From: Candidatus Poribacteria bacterium
GTDB lineage: Bacteria > Poribacteria > WGA-4E > GCA-2687025
DNA: 64,000 bases
NCBI GenBank assembly: GCA_028818695.1
Contig: JAPPNK010000025.1
Span: forward strand, 1-64,000
Direction of reading: 5' to 3'
Shown: piece by piece, positions 36,277 through 45,002 of the stretch
Position numbering within the stretch: the stretch's first letter is position 1
Layout of the letters: every line of letters begins with the position of its first letter
The notes under the pieces: model-generated
What the model saw: the letters and a program-made list of their open reading frames with translations, nothing else
The model's database searches: none
What the model was told of the DNA's origin: nothing
Translations under genes and position numbers: made by a program

Positions 36277-37446
36277 TCATTTCCGCGTCAGATCGCCCAC
36301 ATCCAGAACGTACATCTGCCGCGCCCCTTCATGCGCCGAGTCGATGCACACCTTCCTTCCGTCCCGACTCCAGCGCGGATGAAGATCGCACCGTATCTCC
36401 CCTTGAAGCGCCTTCGGAGCCAAAAACCGCCCGATGTCGATCCGTCGATTCTCCGCGGGATCAAACAGCATCAACGCCCGGCGGCCGTCTTGCCCAGGGT
36501 AAGCGTCGTTCAAAATCCACCGCCCGTCCGGCGAGTATGAGCAATGCCCGTCCGCCGTCAGAACGCCCTCCCCGACAACCTCTTTTGCGTCCGACAGGTC
36601 TTCATATAAAAAGAACCGGTTGCCGATAGACGGCTCATGCGCCCACGCGAGAACATGCGCATCTCCCCGCCAGTCAAAATGGGAGGTCATTCCATGCAGG
36701 TTGAGCGGGCGGATTTCCGTCCCGTCAGGTTTTGCGGTGAATAAGCGCGTTCTCCAGGCGTTGCGCTCCTTGTTTTTCCATCGATGCAGAAAAATAAAGC
36801 GCGTTCCAGACGGGTTGAAGAGCAGGTGGTTGAACCAGTGTTCCGCCCCGCGCATGCTCTCTTCAGGTTGAATCGCGGCAATCTGCGCGAGCGAAAGGAT
36901 GAGTCGATGCTCCCCTGTGTTCAGGTCCATCCAGTAGACGCCGTCGTCGTCGGGGCAGAGGTCGCCTTCGGTCGGGTCGTCCGCGCCGAGATACCCGTAT
37001 CCAGGGCGCGTCCGCGCGACGCGCGCAAAGTTGAGCGACACCGCCTGCGCCCCGTCCCTGCTGACATTATAGACGGGCAGCGGATACTCGCGCTCTTCTC
37101 CTGTGAACAGGTCGCGCGCGGTGGAGACGAGCCGTCCATTGCGCAGGTCGTTGTGAATCAGCGCGCGGTCGGGCGTATGCCCCAGCCAGTGAAGCATCGT
37201 ACCCTGCTGCCAGTTCCACGCGCGGGTCTGGGCGAAGGGTATCCACAGGTTCCCGCTTTGAGTGTCAATGCGGCCCAGGACAGCGGTTTCGCCCGATCGG
37301 GGCGGACGGTCCATGAAGGTTGTTTGTATGCCGAGAAGGTATCTGCCTGTTTCGTCCCACGGCGTTTTGTCGTAGTAACCGAAGAAGTGGCAATGCGGTC
37401 CGCGCGTGACGGCATGCGCTTCTCGATAGGCGTTTTCTTGAGGCAC
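36277..37446 (-). CDS. TolB/oligogalacturonate-lyase-like beta-propeller protein
   Basis: 389 residues, cytoplasmic by lack of a signal. Propeller-type repeats: YDKTPWDETGRYLL, NVSRDGAQAVSLNF, LLFNPSGTRFIFLHRW, CSYSPDGRWILND, HPRWSRDGRKVCID. The pattern GPHCHFFGYYDKTPWDE with the HWFNHLLFNP block resembles the oligogalacturonate lyase/TolB-like group found with sugar-catabolic oxidoreductases. GTG start with AGGAG six bases before it. It follows a Gfo/Idh/MocA gene by 42 bp, so the two probably act together on a sugar or sugar acid. Confidence 0.8.
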   Translation of the reverse strand: MPQENAYREAHAVTRGPHCHFFGYYDKTPWDETGRYLLGIQTTFMDRPPRSGETAVLGRIDTQSGNLWIPFAQTRAWNWQQGTMLHWLGHTPDRALIHNDLRNGRLVSTARDLFTGEEREYPLPVYNVSRDGAQAVSLNFARVARTRPGYGYLGADDPTEGDLCPDDDGVYWMDLNTGEHRLILSLAQIAAIQPEESMRGAEHWFNHLLFNPSGTRFIFLHRWKNKERNAWRTRLFTAKPDGTEIRPLNLHGMTSHFDWRGDAHVLAWAHEPSIGNRFFLYEDLSDAKEVVGEGVLTADGHCSYSPDGRWILNDAYPGQDGRRALMLFDPAENRRIDIGRFLAPKALQGEIRCDLHPRWSRDGRKVCIDSAHEGARQMYVLDVGDLTRK

Positions 37447-37488
37447 CTTCTGCTCCTATTTGCGCCTTCAAGGGATGAGGCGGCGCGG

Positions 37489-38532
37489 CTAATCCAGCGG
37501 AGGCGCGACCTCCCGCCCCGTCTCCGAACTCTCCACAATCGCGTCAATCAGCTGCATCTCGCGGTACCCGTCCTCCAGATTGGCTCCGCATTCCCCGTCC
37601 GTCAACACAGCGCGCGCCCATGCGGTCAGCTCTTCGCGGTAACCGGGGCGCACAACTCCGTCCGAATAGGTGATCCCGCCGTCCCAGTGAACGATCCGCG
37701 AGTCCGCATAACCGCCCCGTCCAAGCGGTATATCTCCGCCTGAATAGCGCAGCTTCGTCCAGTTTTCCGTCTCCACCCATGCCGGCCCATCCCCGACAAT
37801 GAGAACGCGGTTGTGGTAGTCGGGCGAGCGCATGGCGATCGTCTGGCTTCCTGCGGCGCCGCTCGCGAAGCGGTAGTTGATGGCGGCGGCGTACTGCTCT
37901 CCCGCAGTTCGGCTGCGCATGACGCTCACCGCTTCTATTTCGCCCATGAAGAAGCGGGTCAAGTCCAGATGGTGGATGATATGGTCAAGCAGAAAAAAGC
38001 GGAACATGTCCGCGTCCGAATCGCGCTTCATGCCCCAGTCCATGCGCATGCCTGGTCCAGGGCAGATGTAATGCGCCTCATACACAATCGGGGCGCCGAA
38101 CGACTCTCGGCTCATGATCTCCTTCGCCATTCGGTTGGCGGGGCAATGGCGCTGGACGGTTCCCATCAACACCTTCATGCCCGACTCGCGGGCGGCGTCT
38201 CGGAACCGCTTTGCGTCGGCGGCGTTCAGCGCCGGCGGTTTCTCCGTGAAGAGATGCAAGCCCCGCTCCATCGCGGCGATGCCCGCTTCATGATGCACAA
38301 ACGGAGGCGCGGCGACCATGACGCAGTCCAGGTCTTCTTTGTCGTACATCTCAAGATAGTCGGCGTATGCGTTCTGCGCGCCCCATTTCTGCGCGGCAGC
38401 GTTCGCCCTGTCGATGTTCAGATCACAGACGGCGACCAGATCCAGCTCATTCACCAATGCCAGCGCGGGAAACAGCACGCCGCTCGGCAAGCCGCCGCAT
38501 CCCACCGCTCCAAGTTTCAACCGTTCCGCCAT
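37489..38532 (-). CDS. Gfo/Idh/MocA-family oxidoreductase
   Basis: 347 residues. N-terminal Rossmann fold (LGAVGCGGLPSGVLFPAL), EKPPALNAADAKR with the family's EKP Lys, and a C-terminal alpha/beta domain. HIIHHLDLTRFFMGEI supplies the HxxxxD-type catalytic His region. Known members oxidise or rearrange sugars and inositols with NAD(P). Start at 38532 has GGAAAGG upstream. First gene of a pair with the propeller protein. Confidence 0.9.
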   Translation of the reverse strand: MAERLKLGAVGCGGLPSGVLFPALALVNELDLVAVCDLNIDRANAAAQKWGAQNAYADYLEMYDKEDLDCVMVAAPPFVHHEAGIAAMERGLHLFTEKPPALNAADAKRFRDAARESGMKVLMGTVQRHCPANRMAKEIMSRESFGAPIVYEAHYICPGPGMRMDWGMKRDSDADMFRFFLLDHIIHHLDLTRFFMGEIEAVSVMRSRTAGEQYAAAINYRFASGAAGSQTIAMRSPDYHNRVLIVGDGPAWVETENWTKLRYSGGDIPLGRGGYADSRIVHWDGGITYSDGVVRPGYREELTAWARAVLTDGECGANLEDGYREMQLIDAIVESSETGREVAPPLD

Positions 38533-38634
38533 GTTTGCCTTTCCAGCTTCAGGTGTGTTCGACCCGTTTAACATAGCGCTTTTACGGAGGGATCGCAAAC
38601 GGCGAAATCCCCGCGCAAGAGCGCCGCCAACAAG

Positions 38635-39360
38635 CTAGCGTGGCCGTCCGCTGTTAAACGCCAGCAGCTTCGACCAGTCAATGGCTCCGTTGGACGCGCA
38701 GAAGTCCCTTGTAAATTCTTGAACATACCGATTCACTGCATGTTCCCAAGCGACGTGGTACTTTACCCTGTGTTCTTGCGTAATCTTAACCGAGATGGCG
38801 TCCATCAGCTTCAGATAGAAGTCGTCGTCGCCGGTCAGTTCTGCCCAAAATGCCTGTCCCATGCGAATGCGGTAAATGCGCTTGTCAGTTGGCTCGCCGC
38901 TTCGGCGTCCGTAGCAATGCCCCAAAAGCGGATCAAATTGCTTCTGCAGCTTCATGAGACGGCTGCGAAGCGTCCTAAACTCTTGGTCTTGTCGTTTCAC
39001 TTGGCTGCTGTTGAACGGGTTTGGGCCCGATTTGACCGCGATAGCCGTATAACGCGTGTCGGTTTCAATGGCAATATCTACGCCTTCCGTAGGGGACACG
39101 ACTCCTCCAGAGACCGCTTTCACAATCGGCTCAAAAAAGACGTTCCCAAAAATCGTTTCATCCGAAGAAGAAAGAAACGCGCGCAACAATCCTTCAACGA
39201 TTTCCGTTGCGCTCTCCACGCCTAGAGCTTTGAACATATACGGGTTCTTTTTTCGCAGCACATCTCTCAGTTTAAGCGTATCAAGACGAGATATCCGCTG
39301 CGAATAGAAGTTGCTTAGTGAATCTGCGACAAGATTTCGTAATTCATTAGGACTGGTCAT
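38635..39360 (-). CDS. PmeII-like type II restriction endonuclease
   Basis: 241 residues. The pattern LRKKNPYMFKALG, LLRAFLSSSDETIFGN, and GVDIAIETDTRYTAIAVKSGPNPFNSSQ matches the PmeII family of type II nucleases. The acidic residues and Lys of VDIAIE...AVKSG form a PD-(D/E)xK-type site. Base composition is lower in GC than the neighbours, a sign of transfer. It lies 12 bp after the methylase gene, read in the same direction: a compact M-then-R module. Recognition sequence cannot be deduced here. Confidence 0.85.
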   Translation of the reverse strand: MTSPNELRNLVADSLSNFYSQRISRLDTLKLRDVLRKKNPYMFKALGVESATEIVEGLLRAFLSSSDETIFGNVFFEPIVKAVSGGVVSPTEGVDIAIETDTRYTAIAVKSGPNPFNSSQVKRQDQEFRTLRSRLMKLQKQFDPLLGHCYGRRSGEPTDKRIYRIRMGQAFWAELTGDDDFYLKLMDAISVKITQEHRVKYHVAWEHAVNRYVQEFTRDFCASNGAIDWSKLLAFNSGRPR

Positions 39361-39372
39361 GTTTTTCTTCGA

Positions 39373-40224
39373 TTAGCGGATCTTCAGATGCAGCTGTTCA
39401 TCGTCCTTCAGCCGCTCAACGCAAAGCTTGTAATACTCTTCGTTTTGCTCAATGCCGATAAAGCGGCGGTCTAGCTGTTTGGCGGCTTGAGCGGTCGTGC
39501 CGCTGCCTAAGAACGGGTCTAACACGGTGTCGTCCGACCGCGTGAAGAGGCGTATGAACCAGGAGGGCAGCTCCAACGGAAACGCCGCGCTATGCCCTTT
39601 GTTCGTACATTCGGTCGCCATATGGAGAACGTTGGTCGGATACACCTTATCGCGCCCGACCCAGTTGGCGACGCGCTTTCCGAAGCCGCTGTCGGAGCGG
39701 GACTCGTCGCGGACGCGGTCCGTCTCGGTTAGCTTGCCGAGCCGCCGATCTGCCCAGTCGCCGACAGGTACCATCACCTCTTCTTGGTACATGTTGAATT
39801 GCCGCCGTTTTGTGAAATGGAGGCAGCGCTCCCAGGCGTCTCGGAAGCGGTTCGGCCATTTGCCAGGGTAGCAGTTTTTCTTGTGCCAACAGTACTCCTC
39901 CGTCCACAGCCACCCCTGCCGGCGCAGTGCCAAAATCAGCTCAAGCACATAGGTGTGCCGTTCGCCGTTCACCGCCAGCTCTTTGATGTTGAGTATGAAC
40001 GACCCGCGCTCGTTCAGGACGCGCCGCAGCTCCTCAGCAATCGGCAAAAACCATTCAACATATTCGTCGGGATGAATGCCGCCGTAGGACCTGCGCCGCC
40101 GGTCGGCATAAGGCGGAGAGGTCACAATCAGATGGACAGATTCGTCTGGGAGACTCGGCAAAATGCGGCGGCAGTCTCCCTCATACAGCTCTCCGCGCGC
40201 CAACTCCGTCTTCTTTGTCGTCAT
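39373..40224 (-). CDS. DNA methyltransferase of the restriction-modification pair (TSPPY type)
   Basis: 283 residues. Motif IV IVTSPPYADRRRRSYGG near residue 35 and motif I DPFLGSGTTAQAAKQ near residue 240, i.e. the beta motif order. TSPPY favours N4-cytosine methylation, though some N6-adenine enzymes also use it. CWHKKNCYPGKWPNRFRD and FPLELPSWFIRLFT are typical of this class. Transcribed first, so host DNA is protected before the nuclease is made. Start at 40224 follows AGGGCGG. Confidence 0.92.
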   Translation of the reverse strand: MTTKKTELARGELYEGDCRRILPSLPDESVHLIVTSPPYADRRRRSYGGIHPDEYVEWFLPIAEELRRVLNERGSFILNIKELAVNGERHTYVLELILALRRQGWLWTEEYCWHKKNCYPGKWPNRFRDAWERCLHFTKRRQFNMYQEEVMVPVGDWADRRLGKLTETDRVRDESRSDSGFGKRVANWVGRDKVYPTNVLHMATECTNKGHSAAFPLELPSWFIRLFTRSDDTVLDPFLGSGTTAQAAKQLDRRFIGIEQNEEYYKLCVERLKDDEQLHLKIR

Positions 40225-40292
40225 CTGCCGCCCTGCTTTCTCTTTCTTACGAACGACTCAACAGCTCCTGCGCAAGAACCGCTTTCGCCACC

Positions 40293-41015
40293 TCAATTCA
40301 AGCGGTATGCAGGCGTCCTGTTTTTCTCTTTTTCATCCGCATCTTCGTCCTCGTCGGGCTTCTCGAACTGATCCGCCTGCTCACGCGCGGCAAGAACCGC
40401 CTTGCATCGGAAATTGTACCGAGCGATCTCATCGATCTCATGGGACAAGAGGCTGGAGAGGCTGTCCATGGAGAGCAGACGCTGCTTGTCGCTGCGGCGC
40501 ATTGGAATCACGGCGGCGACGCTGTAAGCGAGGCCGGACGGCTCCATCGGCGGGACCGCGGTCGGTTTTTCCCACTCAGGGTCGATCTGCGCAGAGAGCC
40601 GCTCAAACGACGCCAGCTCGCGCCGAAGGTTGTTTGCCAGCTCGGTCGTCTCTTGGACCCTCTCCTGCCCTGTCAGTTCCGGCAGCATTTCCACGCGCGC
40701 TTTCATGAACGGACGCTCCTGCGTGATCTCCTCGATTCGAAAACGGGAGCCGCCGACGCAGAGCAGACCGTAGCGGCCGTCGTCAAACTGCTCAGAGCGT
40801 TCAATTTCAGCGACGGTGCCGATCGTATGAACTTTCGCAGGACCCCCCACCTCTTCGCCTTTTCGGATGAGAACGACTCCGAACGGCTGTTTTTTAGACA
40901 GGCATTCCCCGATCATGGAGATATAACGTTCTTCAAAAATATGAAGCGGGAGAGCCATGCCAGGGTAGAGGACGGTGTTCAATGGAAAAATGCTCATGTG
41001 CGTGATGGATTCCAT
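40293..41015 (-). CDS. LON substrate-binding-domain protein
   Basis: 240 residues consisting of the N-terminal domain of Lon protease without ATPase or protease parts. SIFPLNTVLYPGMALPLHIFEERY, GTVAEIERSEQFDDGRYGLLCVGGSRFRI and a C-terminal helical bundle are typical. Acidic tail (DEDEDADEKEKN). Standalone LON-domain proteins are widespread and poorly characterised. Start 41015 has GGGGAG seven bases before the ATG. Confidence 0.9.
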   Translation of the reverse strand: MESITHMSIFPLNTVLYPGMALPLHIFEERYISMIGECLSKKQPFGVVLIRKGEEVGGPAKVHTIGTVAEIERSEQFDDGRYGLLCVGGSRFRIEEITQERPFMKARVEMLPELTGQERVQETTELANNLRRELASFERLSAQIDPEWEKPTAVPPMEPSGLAYSVAAVIPMRRSDKQRLLSMDSLSSLLSHEIDEIARYNFRCKAVLAAREQADQFEKPDEDEDADEKEKNRTPAYRLN

Positions 41016-41174
41016 GCTAAATCTCCCCGCGTCTAACTCCTATCGCCCTGTTCATTTTACCGCGCGGCGGCGGCTCTGTCAAAGACCGAGCGGCTTAGGC
41101 GTTCTGAGCAAGCGATGAGCTTCATTTTACGCGGGGCGTCCGGCGGCTCAACCCGTCGTTCCGGCGCCTTTCTT

Positions 41175-41281
41175 CGTCGTCCCGCGCAAGCCATATCCCG
41201 TGAAGCATGTCCCCGTGAAAACGGGGAACGGGGAACGGGGAACAGGAGCGGGAATCCAGAGATCGCCCAGACAGCCTCCGC
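41175..41281. repeat. Dispersed element copy interrupted by GNRA hairpin and 7-bp tandem repeats
   Basis: GTCGTCCCGCGCAAGC (left part of the central hairpin) and GCGGGAATCCAGAGATCGCC (right part, then the shared CCTCCGC flank) are separated by about 55 bases. The insert holds a perfect hairpin CCCCGT-GAAA-ACGGGG (41211-41226) and three ACGGGGA units (41221-41241). The rest of the 391-bp gap (41016-41406) shows no gene, only the promoter at 41343-41371. Confidence 0.6.
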
Positions 41282-41342
41282 ATTTCAAAACGGCTCTAAA
41301 CCAACATCATCGCCTATAGAGACTGCCGATCAGGCGGACATG

Positions 41343-41371
41343 TTGACGCGCAGCGCTGCCCCGTCTATACT
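41343..41371 (+). promoter_or_regulatory. Strong sigma-70 promoter of the lipoprotein gene
   Basis: TTGACG (41343-41348), 17-base spacer, TATACT (41366-41371). Start of transcription near 41378, about 29 bases before the chosen ATG. Confidence 0.75.
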
Positions 41372-41406
41372 TATAGCCGCGTTGACCTTCACGCGAAAGG
41401 ATGATC

Positions 41407-42360
41407 ATGGAGATGCGAGCGCTTTCACGACAGACGCCTGTTTGGCTCTTCGCCGCTTTTTTGCTGACAGCCGCCGGGTGCGGTTCCTCTTTATACGAAT
41501 ACCAGTTTGAGCCTGACACGGACAACTCGTACGAATATTCCCTCAGCCAAGACATGAATATCGAAATGGGCTTTTTCGGAATGGAAATGGAGATGGGGCA
41601 AAAAGCGCGGCAAAAAGCGCGCGTTCAGTTCACAAAAGAGGAGGACGGCTTGACCTCCGCCGCCTACACCTTCACCGAAGCGGAAATAGAGCCGACCATC
41701 AAATCCTCCCTGCCCATTCCCGACGATATGATCAATACCGTCAAGGAAATCTACAAGGCGATGATCGGGCAGCAGTTCACGGTCGTTCTGGATGAACGCG
41801 GTCAAGCCGTTGAGCTGAAAGGCATTAAGGAGATGATGATGGAGATGATACGCTCCATGGATATGCCCGAAGAAGCGCTCGGCGCCATCGATCCACTCAT
41901 CGAATCCTCTCTCGGCGACCAGCCCATCTCCGAGATGATGTCCCAGATGTTTCCGCTCATGCCAAAAGGCGAACTGGATGTCGGCGCCGAATGGGAGTCG
42001 AACTTGAGTTTGCAGGGTTTCGCTCTCGACATTCAATGCGTCTTGACGAAACGAGAGGACGGAATGGCGCATGTCGCGGTGGAGGGCAACCTGTCCCCAG
42101 GCGAATCTCATCAGATGAACCTCCCCGGCCTCGGCAGCTTAGAAACCGAATACAAAGAACTGGAAGGTTCCTATAAGGGCGTTTACATCATTGATGAAGC
42201 GACGGGCCTCGCCGTCGATTATGCGATCGACATGACGATGAACGCCGTCCTTCAGGCGAAGATTGGAGAGGTGGAAGGAGCGCCCGCCCCGCCGACGCCG
42301 CCCATCAATATAAAGATCAGCGCCAAGACGACCGCCAGTCTCGCTGAGCAGGCGCCTTAA
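41407..42360 (+). CDS. Uncharacterised lipoprotein (DUF6263-like)
   Basis: 317 residues. Signal peptide with lipobox TAAGC. The mature part is beta-rich with the features of large secreted DUF6263-type proteins: KARVQFTKEEDGLTSAAYTF, FTVVLDERGQAVELKGIKE, LMPKGELDVGAEWESNLS, DEATGLAVDYAIDMTMNA. Met-rich segments (MNIEMGFFGMEMEMG; KEMMMEMIRSMDM). Function unknown. Of three close ATGs, 41407 has the best spacing to AAGG; 41401 and 41413 are alternatives. Confidence 0.8.
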   Translation: MEMRALSRQTPVWLFAAFLLTAAGCGSSLYEYQFEPDTDNSYEYSLSQDMNIEMGFFGMEMEMGQKARQKARVQFTKEEDGLTSAAYTFTEAEIEPTIKSSLPIPDDMINTVKEIYKAMIGQQFTVVLDERGQAVELKGIKEMMMEMIRSMDMPEEALGAIDPLIESSLGDQPISEMMSQMFPLMPKGELDVGAEWESNLSLQGFALDIQCVLTKREDGMAHVAVEGNLSPGESHQMNLPGLGSLETEYKELEGSYKGVYIIDEATGLAVDYAIDMTMNAVLQAKIGEVEGAPAPPTPPINIKISAKTTASLAEQAP

Positions 42361-42402
42361 GATTTCCGCCCGCCTGCGCGGGAAGAAGAGGGAGGACTCT
42401 GG

Positions 42403-42422
42403 ATTCCCGTTTGAGCGGGAAT
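42403..42422. repeat. Central hairpin of the dispersed element, copy 4
   Basis: ATTCCCG-TTTGAG-CGGGAAT, the ATTCCC-N8-GGGAAT pattern, here on the opposite strand and flanked by CTCTGGATT as in copy 3. It lies between the convergent ends of the lipoprotein gene and ilvN, where it might help stop transcription, though no T-run follows. Confidence 0.6.
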
Positions 42423-42462
42423 GACGGGGGATGTGCGGTCGTTATTTTGCCTGCGGTGGCGG

Positions 42463-42957
42463 TTAGTTGCTCCGCCCCCGCATGATCGCAATCTTGCCCG
42501 TCCGCGCCACATCCACAATGCCGTATGGGCGCAGCATATTGATGAGCGCCTCCAGCTTGCCTTCGTCGCCCGTCGTTTCGATGATGAGCGTCCCGGGCGC
42601 GACGTCCACGATGCGCGACCTAAAAATCTCCGCAATCTGAACAATTTCGCCCCGCCGCTCCGCCGTCGCCGCCAGCTTGATCAATACCAGCTCCCTGTCC
42701 ACATGGTTCTTGAGCGTCAGATCGGAAACGCGCACCACATCAATCAGTTTGTTCAGCTGCTTCAGCGTCTGCTCAATCACCTGCTGATCGCCGCGCGTGA
42801 CGATCGTCATGCGCGACATCTTCGGGTCTAGCGTCTCGGCGACCGTCAGGCTGTTGATGTTGAAGCCCTTTCCGCTAAACAGCCCCACGATGCGCGCCAA
42901 GACGCCGAACTGATTCTCCACCACCACTGAGATCACATGCCGGCGTTCCGACTCCAT
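42463..42957 (-). CDS. ilvN: Acetolactate synthase small (regulatory) subunit
   Basis: 164 residues. ACT domain at the N-terminus (HVISVVVENQFGVLARIVGLFSGKG, NINSLTV) and the second conserved half (ELVLIKLAA, LEALINMLRPYGIVDVARTGKIA). This subunit confers valine feedback inhibition on the catalytic subunit. Start ATG 42957 overlaps the ilvB stop as TGATG; translational coupling is expected. Confidence 0.94.
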   Translation of the reverse strand: MESERRHVISVVVENQFGVLARIVGLFSGKGFNINSLTVAETLDPKMSRMTIVTRGDQQVIEQTLKQLNKLIDVVRVSDLTLKNHVDRELVLIKLAATAERRGEIVQIAEIFRSRIVDVAPGTLIIETTGDEGKLEALINMLRPYGIVDVARTGKIAIMRGRSN

Positions 42958-44651
42958 CAAGCGATGCCTCCGATCATCTCATCCAAAGCCGCCCCGGCAG
43001 GCACCATCGGATACACATTTTCGGTTTCGTCCACGAGAACATCCAGCAGAGCCGGCCCGTCGTACGCAAACGCCTCTTCCAGCGCCGGGCGCAGCTCCTC
43101 CGGGTCTTTGACCGTCATTCCCCTGACGCCGAACGCCTCCGCCACCTTCGCAAAGTCGGGGTTGTCATGCAGATCAGACGCGCTGTACCGCTCCTCGTAC
43201 AGCAGCTCCTGCCATTGACGCACCATTCCGAGCCAGTTGTTGTTCATGACGATTGTTTTGACCGGCAGCTTGTGGGAGGCGATCGTCGTCAACTCCTGTA
43301 TGTTCATGATGATGCCGCCGTCGCCGCTGACGCACACAACCAGCGCGTCGGGATGCGCAAACTGAGCGCCCATTGCCGCAGGGAGGCCGTAGCCCATTGT
43401 CCCAAGCCCGCCGGAGTTCAGCCACCGGCGCGGCTCTATATGCTGATAATGCTGCCCGCACCACATCTGATGCTGCCCGACATCGCTCGTCAAGATCGCC
43501 TCGCCGCGCGTCAGGTTCCAGATCTCCTCAATCAGCTGCTGCGGCATGACAACGCCCGGCTTCGGCTGATACGTAAACGGATATTTCTCCTTCCACGCCC
43601 AGCACTGATTCCGCCACGGCTCAATCGATGTTTTGTCGACCAACTCCGTCAGCTTCGGCAGAATGTTTTTCACATGTCCGACGATCGGAACGTCCACATG
43701 CACATTCTTGCTGATGGCGGACGGGTCAATGTCGATATGGATGATCTTCGCAAGCGGCGCAAAACGCTCTAGGTTGCCGGTGACTCGGTCGTCAAAGCGC
43801 GCCCCGATAGCGATGATGAGATCGCACTCCTGAAAGGCGTAATTTGCGGCGCGGGAACCATGCATTCCCGGCATCTTCAGCGCGAGCGGGTCTGTTTCAG
43901 GAAACGCGCCCAAGCCCATGAGCGTCACGGTCGTCGGAATCTGCGTCTTCCACACAAGCTCGCGGAACTCGTCCGAGGCGTCGCCGAGAACGATGCCGCC
44001 GCCGCCGTACATAAACGGCCGCTCCGCCTTCATGATCAGCTCTGCCGCCTTCTGTATCTGCTTCGGATGCCCCTCCAGCTTCGGCTTATAGCCGCGTATG
44101 TCGACCGTGTCGGGCGTCGTGAATTCGGTTTCGTCGACCTGAATGTCTTTCGGGAAATCGATGACAACCGGACCCGGACGCCCCGATTCGGCGATGTGAA
44201 ACGCCTCGCGCACGATGCGGGCGACATCGTTGACATCATGTATCAGGTAGCTGTGCTTGACGATCGGGCGCGTGACGCCGATAACGTCCGTTTCTTGGAA
44301 GGCGTCGTTTCCAATCAAGCCCGACGGCACCTGTCCGCAAATCACGACCATCGGGATCGAGTCCATCTGGGCGGTGGCAATGCCGGTGACGCAGTTGGTG
44401 GCTCCCGGCCCGGAAGTGACGAGGGTGACTCCCGCCTTGCCGGTTACGCGGGCGTACCCGTCGGCGGCGTGCGTCGCGCCCTGCTCGTGGCGCGCCATGA
44501 CTAGGCGCACCGGGTCGTCTGGGTTGGCGGCGTTGAACTTGTAGAGCGCGTCAAAAATATGAAGCGCGGCGCCGCCCGAGTAGCCGAAGAGCAGGTCCAC
44601 GCCTTCGCGTTTAAGCGATTTGATCAGTATCTCGCAGCCTTTGAGTTTCAT
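42957..44651 (-). CDS. ilvB: Acetolactate synthase large (catalytic) subunit
   Basis: Makes acetolactate/acetohydroxybutyrate, first common step of branched-chain amino-acid synthesis. 564 residues. Catalytic Glu in RHEQGATHAADGYAR, FAD region (AQMDSIPMVVICGQV), thiamine-diphosphate motif GDGGIIMNIQEL ending NNNWLGMVRQWQ. Start at 44651 (MKLKGCEILIK) has GAGGA seven bases before; an upstream ATG is less likely. Promoter at 44726-44754. Confidence 0.95.
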   Translation of the reverse strand: MKLKGCEILIKSLKREGVDLLFGYSGGAALHIFDALYKFNAANPDDPVRLVMARHEQGATHAADGYARVTGKAGVTLVTSGPGATNCVTGIATAQMDSIPMVVICGQVPSGLIGNDAFQETDVIGVTRPIVKHSYLIHDVNDVARIVREAFHIAESGRPGPVVIDFPKDIQVDETEFTTPDTVDIRGYKPKLEGHPKQIQKAAELIMKAERPFMYGGGGIVLGDASDEFRELVWKTQIPTTVTLMGLGAFPETDPLALKMPGMHGSRAANYAFQECDLIIAIGARFDDRVTGNLERFAPLAKIIHIDIDPSAISKNVHVDVPIVGHVKNILPKLTELVDKTSIEPWRNQCWAWKEKYPFTYQPKPGVVMPQQLIEEIWNLTRGEAILTSDVGQHQMWCGQHYQHIEPRRWLNSGGLGTMGYGLPAAMGAQFAHPDALVVCVSGDGGIIMNIQELTTIASHKLPVKTIVMNNNWLGMVRQWQELLYEERYSASDLHDNPDFAKVAEAFGVRGMTVKDPEELRPALEEAFAYDGPALLDVLVDETENVYPMVPAGAALDEMIGGIA

Positions 44652-44725
44652 GTCAATGTCCTCACTGGAACGCATCCAAACAGGCGCATTTCATCATGTG
44701 AACGGCAGAAAAGCCGCATGCTTAG

Positions 44726-44754
44726 ATTCTATCCGAAGGAGCGCGCCGCGTCAA
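44726..44754 (-). promoter_or_regulatory. ilvBN promoter, near-consensus sigma-70
   Basis: Minus strand TTGACG (44754-44749), 17-base spacer, TAGAAT (44731-44726). It starts transcription about 70 bases upstream of ilvB; no attenuator-like leader peptide with branched-chain codons is obvious in that leader. Confidence 0.7.
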
Positions 44755-44764
44755 GACGAATGCG

Positions 44765-44942
44765 CCGACCTCGCGTCTTAAGTTGGAGCATGTCGGCATG
44801 ATGTCTTACCGCAAGGGCGGACGTCCTCTGCGGCGCCTCTGGATTCCCGCTTTCGCGGGAATGACGGCCTGGTTGGCGGCGCCTTTTTCCATAAATAGAG
44901 CGATCATTCGTTCAAATGTCCCAGCTTTACGCATGAGGTCGG
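44765..44942. repeat. MITE-like dispersed element, copy 3 (178 bp)
   Basis: Left end CCGACCTCGCGTCTTAAG-TTGGAGCAT; right end complement CCGACCTCATGCGTAAAG-CTGGGACAT, so 27-base terminal inverted repeats. The centre has the hairpin ATTCCCGC-TTTC-GCGGGAAT (44843-44862; GAAA loop on the other strand) and AATAGAGCGAT as in copies 1 and 2 but inverted. Direct repeats AATGCG flank or adjoin both ends (44759 and 44944). It occupies half of the 351-bp gap 44652-45002, which otherwise shows only the ilvB promoter and a further half copy. Confidence 0.8.
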
Positions 44943-44943
44943 G

Positions 44944-44980
44944 AATGCGCCGACCTGTCCGCTCAAGTTAGGACATTTTG
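44944..44980. repeat. Extra terminal-repeat half copy beside copy 3
   Basis: AATGCGCCGACCTGTCCG then CTCAAG-TTAGGACAT repeats the left end of copy 3 (with its AATGCG flank) immediately after its right end. It suggests a nested or tandem insertion, or an internal deletion of a neighbouring copy. Confidence 0.6.
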
Positions 44981-45002
44981 GGAAAGGCTCCGCATACGCT
45001 TC

